Positions 52,051 to 64,000 of a DNA stretch of 64,000 bases are shown here, piece after piece. The translations under genes were made by a program, and so were the position numbers. Source of the DNA: Stercorarius parasiticus (taxonomy: Eukaryota; Chordata; Aves; Charadriiformes; Stercorariidae); NCBI GenBank assembly GCA_013396915.1, contig VWZL01000614.1, positions 1-64,000 on the forward strand. The letters run 5' to 3'. Every line of letters begins with the position of its first letter. The first letter of the stretch is position 1. The notes beneath the pieces were generated by a model that was not told the DNA's origin, did not search any database, and saw only the letters and a list, made by a program, of their open reading frames with translations.

Positions 52051-52629
52051 TTTATTTTTGTTCTTTTTGGTCTGCACACTCCCATGTGGAAAGCAGAAAT
52101 GAGGAGATCTCGCACTCAACAAGACTGGTAATGAGAGTGCTAATATTGGCATGAATAAAAAGTGCCGTACACTGACTTGTCCACCGCACAGTTTTCATCC
52201 TTCCAATTTCCTGCTTTTATCCTCTGTAAAATAAAATGATGTAAAGGGCTGATGAAAATTTAATTAATAGGACCATCAATGTGCAAAACAAATAAGTCCT
52301 TTTCCAGGTGTCCAAACCATGCTTTCCCTTCTCTCTCTTTTTTGTTTGTTTTTTTTTTTTTATAAATAATTTATAAATCTTCCTGTAAGAGACTAAATAT
52401 AAAACCAACCAAACAAAACCAACTGCAAAAGAAAGTTCTAAGAAATTATTAAAGCCACTTCTTGTCCTTCCGTACAAAGTACACAGAAAAGAGATATTCT
52501 CCCCTTTTCGGTTCTGGCCGGATTTGGCAGTGACAGCCGGGATGCCACATGGTCCACCAGCTCCGGGCAAGCTCCTGCGGGCTGGCTGCCCTGGGAAGAT
52601 GAGTCGTCCTACCTTTTGGCTTTTAGCAG
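52051..52629 (-). other. MID1: MID1 3' untranslated region (proximal part; end not established)
   Basis: Sequence immediately after the MID1 stop on the minus strand. Candidate poly(A) signals are ATTAAA at 52264-52259 and AATAAA at 52056-52051 (about 370 and 575 nt after the stop). An AU-rich nonamer lies at 52361-52369 beside a run of A on the transcript strand (52347-52360). Mammalian MID1 has a long 3' UTR, so the true end may lie lower than 52051. Open frames inside it (for example 52217-52633 minus and 51505-51807 plus) resemble no known protein. Confidence 0.6.
52361..52369 (-). promoter_or_regulatory. AU-rich element nonamer in the MID1 3' UTR
   Basis: On the transcript strand this reads UUAUUUAUA, the UUAUUUA(U/A)(U/A) nonamer class of AU-rich mRNA-decay element, about 260 nt after the stop and followed by an A run. 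A single nonamer in an AT-rich UTR can arise by chance. Confidence 0.35.
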
Positions 52630-57253
<4,624 letters not shown>

Positions 57254-57415
57254 TGTTTGTCTTGAGCTTGCCGGGCTCGCTGCTTCTGCTGCCCGCCTGA
57301 TTAATGGCCTTAACAATGAAGATGTACTTAGTGCCACTCTGTAACCCGTGCACTGTGTAGTGGTTTTGTTTGATGTTGGGAACAATCATCCAGCTGTCGG
57401 CTGAGTTGCATAAAC
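57254..57415 (-). CDS. MID1: MID1 coding exon: second half of the fibronectin type III domain (third-last coding exon)
   Basis: Minus-strand exon of 162 nt. The upstream intron ends in a pyrimidine-containing tract and AG at 57417-57416; the downstream intron starts GTGAGT at 57253. It opens with two bases of a split codon and closes with one, giving 53 whole codons. The peptide begins [19 protein letters not shown], continues through [20 protein letters not shown] and ends [11 protein letters not shown] recognise this as the C-terminal half of the midline-1 FN3 domain (strands with the Y-T-V-x-G-L and Y-x-F-x-V-x-A-x-N core). MID1 is a microtubule-associated TRIM-family E3 ubiquitin ligase (TRIM18) that binds alpha-4/IGBP1 and controls PP2A catalytic subunit turnover; human mutations cause X-linked Opitz G/BBB syndrome. 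The frame joins exactly to the next exon through a split Ser codon (A + GT). MID2 is the close paralogue; the C-terminus of this gene favours MID1. Confidence 0.95.
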
Positions 57416-58879
57416 CTGCAATTTCAAAAAGAGCGCATTAGTCATAACATACTAAACACTTTGTAACAAAGGAACATTTAGAGCACCCCTGAGCACCCAA
57501 CGAGCCATACCAATTTTGCTTCTGTACCTCTTAAAGGGCTGTTACATTTACTGAGTCGCTACTTAGTGCCACCAACTCATTTCATCAGCCCTCAGTCAAG
57601 GTACATTCTAAGTTCTTGCTATGTGAAGTCAACCATAAAAAATGGGCATTTAAGAAGTGACTCTGTGGAGGCATGAGCAGTCTGAGATTTTTCATATCCC
57701 AGCACAAGGAATTCTTTATTGTTTAAGAACTAGAGGATTACGGAGATCCCATCAATCTACTGTTTGGATTAATGAACGCAGTTTAAGCCTCAGAAAACGA
57801 ACGTAAACAGTAATGCTAGGAGGGCTGGGGAGGCACCACCTTTGCTGACAGTCCCCAGGTATGCATTTTTCAGGACCTGAAGCAAATCATGGGAATCCAA
57901 ACACGGTAGGGTGTGGGCTCTAGAGTAAGCTTTGGCTCTTATGCTCTAGACTTCGCCAGGATGTAATCTAAGACAGTAAATTTAATGGGTGCAACTTTTT
58001 GATTTATGTCTTCATGGTTAGATGTCAGCCAGGGGAGTGCTGGATAATTTTCCAGTTACAGACTCTTTTGCGTACGTTTGATGCCTACCACAGAAGTATG
58101 ATATGTAGGAAGTAAGTAAAATAAGGAAAGAGGAATATCATCTGCACAACAGGAAAATACTCCACTGAGAAGAACTTATTCATCTACATAAATTTTTCCT
58201 ACTGTAATATAACTGCAATAGCAGTCAATCACCCATATTACTTACTGTACATTTTGAACAGCTCCTGGTCTAATGGATCCCCAGTCTAACAGCTCTCTTA
58301 TTATAAATGTTTACATAAATAACACATTTAACATTCATGGAGTGTATATATATTCCCGACCCTTTATATAGCTATAAAGCTAGAAAAAGATATATGCAGA
58401 TGGAAGTGTATGCATGTGTGCACATCTGTAAGGCTGGAAAACTTAAAAGAAAAATGCTTGACCAAATTAGGAACCTGACAGACTTTTTGCTCTCTGCCTT
58501 TACTGGGCCTAGAACATGTTATGAAACCTACTGTGTTATTAAAAAATAGCTTTCAGATTTTAACTCATGTTTTACCAGCAAATCAGTAAGTGAAGAGAAT
58601 CTTTTAGAAGTCAGTAACAATTTCAGCTCTACATATTAGGCAATACAAAACCTTTATGTAAAGTAAAAATTAAAAGGCTACTGGACACAAAACTTGAAAG
58701 AAAAAGACCTGTACTACAGGTTTACAGACTCATGGACAATTCATAACCATACTGGGAGATTCTTTCCTCATTTGGGATGTGCTTTTCATAATAAAAGATT
58801 GTTAGAAACAGAACTCATACCCCAAATTTTAATCTAAGAATTACATAGCTTTTGTCTCAAAGCTTTCTTATATTACACA

Positions 58880-58945
58880 GCATCCTTGAGAGGCAGGCGG
58901 CTATTCATTCTGCTGTGCAAATGGGTAACTGAGGCACAGTTTCAG
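58880..58945 (-). mobile_element. MIR-like SINE fragment
   Basis: Contains GTAACTGAGGCACAG preceded by TGCTGTGCAAATGG and, further out, GAGGCAGGCGGCTATTCATT. This follows the reverse complement of the MIR core (TTACAGATGAGGAAACTGAGGCACAG after a TAGGTACTATTATTATCCCC-type stretch). The far side of the core is not recognisable. Confidence 0.45.
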
Positions 58946-60017
58946 GTGGGACTCATATCACCTCATCATCTAATGAAGAGCTGCAATGCCTAACATATTT
59001 TTCTGGACTCCGAGGAGAGGCAGAAATCAGTGAGTAGTTTCTATCACCTCTCCAGGTGTGAACATCCTACCACAAATGCCTCTGTTTTCTTGGCCACAGA
59101 GGGAGCCTAGGTGACTAGTGCAGGTGAGATCTCTACCTTCAGGTATCTGAAATGAGGTGAGATAAACGCCCCCGCCCTGCTGCCCTGATTTGAAGTCTGG
59201 AAGTCTAAGCCTCTGGCTGAACTCACAGTGGGTTGTGGCCTTTGGACCACGATTTACCAGAATGAGAACATTTCTTTGTTGCAGTTTCCTGGTGTAAAGT
59301 GGGGAAAAAGAATTCTAGTATGTTCCTTATGCTCCAACCAGTGAGCATCCTGACCCTGTGTAGCCTCCCTAAACATCAGCTACAAGGGATTCAAACAGTT
59401 TGCTATATGCGGATAAAAGCAGCAAAGATAAACAACCTTGCAGCGCTGTTTTTCTCAAGACTATTGATAAACTAGGTTATATAGAGCAATCGTCTATCTA
59501 CCTCCTGAAAAAAGGAATCCAGTGTTATGCCCCACGAAACCCCCAGTGATGCCTAGGACCTGTAGTAAACTGCTTACAGCAACATCAGTCCACATCTTGT
59601 TTCATTGAGCCATACCTACTGAATGGTATTTATTTTTTTAGGCTGGGTGTGAATGGGTTTCCTAAGAGGAAGAAAGGAAATAAAACCAGCAGTTTCCTGG
59701 CATAAAATGAAGGAATGAAACCTCCTGAGCACTGACTGCTCAGAGGAATCCTCATCTTTTCTCAATAAAAATTTGCCACAGGTATTAAAGGCACAATTGT
59801 TCCATAGCTTAACTACCACATTGATTTTTCATTGAGACCATCACTTACCTGACTCATAGGTGCTATTGCAAAATAAGTGTTAATTTAAAATAAAAAAGTG
59901 AAACACTGGATTTAGAGGGAGTCCAGGATGACCAAGGTATCCTTAACTCAGATGCCCCTGGTGGGGTATCAAATAACATATGATAGTAAGTGGGATGAAT
60001 CCAGACAATGGCACTGA

Positions 60018-60110
60018 GAGTGTCTTCTCCTTCCGCAACCANTAGTTATGCCTAGGACCTGTAGGGTCCTAGGACACTCCTCCTAGGAGTGTCTTCTCCT
60101 TCCGCAACCA
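60018..60110. repeat. 24-bp direct repeat flanking an N and two adjacent palindromes
   Basis: A 24-base sequence starting GAGTGTCTTCTCCTTCCGCA is present at 60018-60041 and 60087-60110. Between them are an N at 60042, a 17-base copy (60048-60064) of sequence at 59549-59565, and two 9-bp palindromes: 60051-60059 with 60065-60073, and 60073-60081 with 60085-60093. Probably a misassembled or rearranged spot. Confidence 0.85.
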
Positions 60111-62389
60111 CACTTTGAAAGAAAAGGTCTATGATATACATAGGCCACATATAAACAAAACTTTAAGCAGACACAGAAATGCCCAGATTTTTGCTAAATC
60201 ATCTCAAAATTAGATTTGTATTAGTCACTACAACTCTCTGAAGTGCACAGTTTTAAGGCTTGCATTACACTTTTTATGTTACCCTCCAGAGGCTCCTTAA
60301 TGAAGTATACAACTTGGATCAAATAGGTATATGAAGGACTGTGAAGGTACAGTTGTGTTGCTATGAGTCTCCTCTCCAATCTGTCTTCTCCTGGATTTAT
60401 ACATACGCAATACTCATTAGTCTGTAAATACCCACACAGGGTAAATTATTATATTATTAAATAATCCAGTTACTCGTCAATTTAGATTTCTGTGTATATA
60501 AGGCAGAGCCACGATAATTTTAGGTATTGCTACATCTTGGCTTCTGCTTCTGGGGTTAATGGCAAAACGCTCACAGGCAGGTGTACATTCATCCCACATG
60601 ACCTTGAACAAAGAACACAGTTCCTGACTTAGGACTTTCCCTATCCTAAAATATCTGCGCAGGCAATAGAGAGAGTTGGGAACCCCTCGTTTGACCTGAC
60701 TTGTGTTATAGGGGAAGGCTCTATCTTCTTTGATGGCACAAGGCACCTTGGGTTTCTTTCTTTGTCTTTCCAGTCTTAGGCACCCCAGAATACCGGTGTA
60801 CACTAAATGTTGGATGTGCAATGACTGACTCGGTTACTTTGCTTAACAAACCTTGCTATCCCAACAAGCTCGGCTCTTGCCTCCACACCAAGGAGCTCAG
60901 TGATGTGTCCATGCACTTCCTCACTGTGAGCTACTTGATAACAGGCTTTAAACTGAATTTTGATACTAGAAATCTTGGAAATGAAGTTTTGATGGTGTCA
61001 ATCTACAAGTCCAAAATCCTTCAGAATGAGGAATAATAATGAGTGGCAGTCGAGTTAAGCATTTAGGTATGAAAGAATATTTTCTCACTGCATCAGAACG
61101 ATGTGTCTCCAGCTATGTCCTGTCAGGACAGCCTTTCTTCTCTGAATACAAAAGAAGATGATTAAGAAAGCTCAGGGAAATGAGCAAGCAACATGGTAAT
61201 GTGGACATCCGGGAGTAGTGTTTGCCCCCTCAGCTCCCTGCCGGTGGCAGCAGGTTAAGTGGAAAAGCACATACCTTCTCATTGGAGCAGCAGCAGGAGC
61301 TAAGGGACTTCTATTGTACCCACTCCTAATCCAGGCTACATTCAGGTTTCTTGTTTCAAAAACCCAGGGCTTTTTACAGGGTTATGCAGGTGGTAAAACA
61401 ATGTATTTTAAAACTGTAGCCTACAAAAATGTAGAGAATTTAAATTACATCCTGGAATGGTGCAGCAAGCACAGTGATGTCCGTACAGGATGTGTGAGTT
61501 TTCAAAACAAGTTTCTCAGAGTCTGGAGGTAATAATTTGTAAAGCTATTTCCCCGGCGTTGGCTGTTGATGCACTTTAAAAAACAGATGGGAAAAATCCC
61601 AAGGTGTAAATCCTCCTAAAATTTACACTGGTAGATTTTAATAAACTATATCTTCTTGAAAACTGGAAGAGAAGCACAAAAGTCATGGGAAGGTTATTTA
61701 ATCTCTTGAGCATTTTAATTATTTAAAAATGCTTTATTTAAATAAATTATTACCAATTCAAATTGGTAGAACAAATACAGTAGGTGAAGGTAACAGCTCT
61801 CCACCCCCACCCTGCATTCCCATGTGAAAGAAAATAATATATGCAGGGTTTCTGCAAAACACATCACATTTTTTTAAGAAATACACTCTTTTTATACTCT
61901 TCAAGTTTTCTTGGTTTCATCCCAAACTTGCTTTTGTGCCGTTAAAACACACTCAATATAATGCTCAGTAGGTATCTGAAGATGGCAATAAACTCAAACT
62001 TCCAGAAACAGACAAAAGCTAGAATATTCAAAAATTAATTGGTGAATCATAAACACTGTTTTTCATGGAAGCTTGGGCTCCAAATTGTCTTAGATCCTTC
62101 AACAAAAATTTACCCCATCTTATAGGAAGAGTAACCACGTAACGCTGAGAAGGTTCTGACAGCACACTGTATCCTTAATACAGTGAATTTTAGTATTTAG
62201 CCAATGAAACTAATTAACCTAAAATCCATTTACCAGGAAAGATAGTATTATTTACTGCTTTTTGTCTTGAAGAAAGAGATGTGTTTTTCATGAAGACATC
62301 TTGTATTGCACCTAGTAAAAAGCTGGGTGTTCAAATTTTAACCTTCTTGAAGCACACTAAAGCAATTCCATGATGTTAAAAAAATGCAT

Positions 62390-62700
62390 ACTCAATAAAT
62401 ACTTGAAAATTTATTGAAATGGGATAATGAAATTATAATGCATGTTAGCTAGCTAGTGACAAAGTCATTTTAAAAGCCTTTACAACATTCAGATTGCAGG
62501 TGATTAGCTGCCTCTCAGAAATGCAAATGTGCGAATGGTGTAACTCTGAGAACAACTGCTTTAGTAAAAAAGCCTGCTTAATTTAAAGTCCTGTATTGCT
62601 CTTATGCACAGAACAGGGCTGCCAAGCATTTAATAGCCAAGCCGTTTGGCCACATTTGGAAATAATCTTTCCTGTATGAAATAGGATTCAAAATGAAATA
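62390..62700. other. AT-rich block with an octamer motif, possible conserved non-coding element
   Basis: Intronic DNA containing ATGCAAAT (62522-62529, the POU/Oct octamer), TAATTT and GATTAGC-type homeodomain-like sites and several TTAAT cores. The composition resembles vertebrate conserved non-coding elements, but conservation cannot be judged from one sequence. Confidence 0.25.
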
Positions 62701-63589
62701 CTCTATCTGGACCTTTTCCACCAAATGTTAACTCTCCAATTTTTCAGTTAATAAAAAAGAATATAGATGATTATGTTGGATAGAAAATACACTAGAAAAA
62801 CATAGCATTGCTTGTTTTTGTTACTGAATTCTTAGCAATCTCTGAATGATATATGCCTCTGGTGGGGGAAATGTACTGAAGAGTGGAAAGTGCAGTCAGT
62901 CTGGCTCTGTGGTTTTAAGAAACGGATTCCAAAATAACAACCTCCATTAGCACGGTAGGTGGGTATGTATGCAAAGTGATTCCTATTGTCTCAGGGGAAA
63001 AAAGCTTGTTGGTTTAATGCAGTACTCTAGCTACTCCTTCCTGAGTAATTCATAGCTACAAAAACACAGAACTGAAGATGATGTGTGAACCTCTTTACAT
63101 TATCTACTACAGGCAGAACCCAATTCCGATGGAAACTTTTTGGGATATGACAGAGAGAAATAAATTTTAAAAATAATTATGTACAACAGCATGCAAATGC
63201 CATAAATAGAAAGAAATTTGTGCTAATCCAAAATCTATTCCATTAAAACAGGATTTGAAAAAAAAGAGATCACCTAGCTTCAGCTCATCATGAAGGCTGC
63301 AGTGCAGCGCCTGCTAATGCTACTTACAGTGAAAATAGCTTTCTGTGTTACACCACACTGTTAAGGTACATTCTGATATTCTAGAGACAATTTTGGAAAG
63401 TCATCTATAAAAGTCGTGATATTAGACCCTTTTGCAGGACAAAGAATATAATCCAACAAAGTGAAGAAATGTCCGAGCAGTGTTCTGAGAAAAATCAGGA
63501 TGTTAGTGGCCAAATCTCCTGTACCAGTGAAAACTGAAAAGTACTGGGAGAGCCCCATGTGTTAGAAACCCGGGCAGATCTGCGGCAGT

Positions 63590-63660
63590 TAGACTTGGCA
63601 GGAACATCTCCATTGGAGGTGTTCAAGTCTACGTTAAATAATGAGATTAGAAAAAAGTTT
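63590..63660 (+). mobile_element. Weak CR1-like 3' fragment
   Basis: CATCTCCATTGGAGGTGTTC followed by AAGTCTACGTTAAAT resembles the CR1 segment TCTCCATCCTTGGAGGTGTTCAAG. Only about 60 bases are comparable, without the terminal motif. Confidence 0.35.
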
Positions 63661-64000
63661 TACAACATTTAGAAAACCATTCCACATATACTTATATACG
63701 CATGTATTCAATTTGGGTTAACATCATAGCTTTCAATTAAATTGAAACTAACAGCCAGGATATTTGTATAAGACCTATTGCATTCAAAAAAAATAAAAAA
63801 AAAGAGAGACAATTCTTTCATTTCTTTCTACCGTCATTTAACGTCTTCAGAGCACTTTGCAAACAAAGTTTCTTACAGTGTTGATTTGTTTTCTCTTCAA
63901 ACTTTTAATGACACCATTTTTTCAAAGTGATAAAATGAAAGTTCAGACTGCACACTGAGCACTTCATGCTATACCCAAAAATTATCATATTGCGTCTCTG

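Larger units (their letters stand above)
57416..64000 (-). other. MID1: MID1 intron upstream of the FN3 exon, running off the right edge
   Basis: At least 6.6 kb of non-coding DNA. The preceding exon should encode the first half of FN3, and I found no frame with such a peptide, so that exon lies beyond 64000. The stretch holds a MIR-like fragment (58880-58945), a palindrome/duplication cluster around an N (60018-60110), an octamer-bearing AT-rich block (62390-62700) and a weak CR1-like piece (63590-63660). Confidence 0.85.

Noticed and set aside
60477..60821. 114-codon minus-strand open frame in the MID1 intron
   Set aside because: It begins at TTG rather than ATG, a stop lies seven codons or fewer upstream, and the peptide matches no family I know. 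The length is within chance expectation.
57416..64000. Search for the preceding MID1 exon (first half of FN3)
   Set aside because: No minus-strand frame gives the expected FN3 peptide, so the exon is outside the window.

Overview
The window is vertebrate nuclear DNA, almost certainly from a bird. Interspersed repeats are dominated by CR1-type LINE fragments, including 3' ends with the typical short octamer tails (for example 42-111 and 25020-25510). The one recognisable protein-coding gene is split into exons with canonical splice sites and encodes the C-terminal part of the E3 ubiquitin ligase MID1. The sequence is AT-rich with long non-coding stretches. I cannot name the species.

Layout: 1-52 kb is a gene desert. 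It holds CR1 fragments at 42-111, 4120-4250, 5870-6050, 21155-21355 (running into a 361-base assembly gap), 25020-25510, 26361-27985 and 38500-38760. It also holds an L2-like reverse-transcriptase remnant near 31.2 kb, a probable solo retroviral LTR on the minus strand (31426-32079), a weaker LTR candidate near 39.1 kb, several hairpins and some simple repeats. MID1 runs on the minus strand. Its last three coding exons are 57254-57415 (second half of the FN3 domain), 54565-54772 (PRY/start of SPRY) and 52630-52978 (rest of SPRY and stop), with the 3' UTR below 52630. The reading phase closes exactly across both introns (about 2.5 kb and 1.6 kb). From 57416 to the right edge is one intron at least 6.6 kb long. 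The RING, B-box, coiled-coil, COS and first FN3 half lie outside the window.

MID1 points toward lower coordinates, so the desert is the region downstream of it. In mammals CLCN4 is the next gene on that side, but no CLCN4 exon is visible here.

I found no new biological system. The most notable items are a fossil CR1 that keeps ORF1 esterase and ORF2 reverse-transcriptase remnants with the middle missing, a 29-bp perfect inverted repeat abutting the assembly gap, a cluster of palindromes and duplications around a single N at 60042, a 92-nt miRNA-like hairpin at 17642-17733, and a strongly C/A-rich strand-asymmetric block at 40.1-40.7 kb. Most long open frames here are what chance would give in 64 kb of non-coding DNA.
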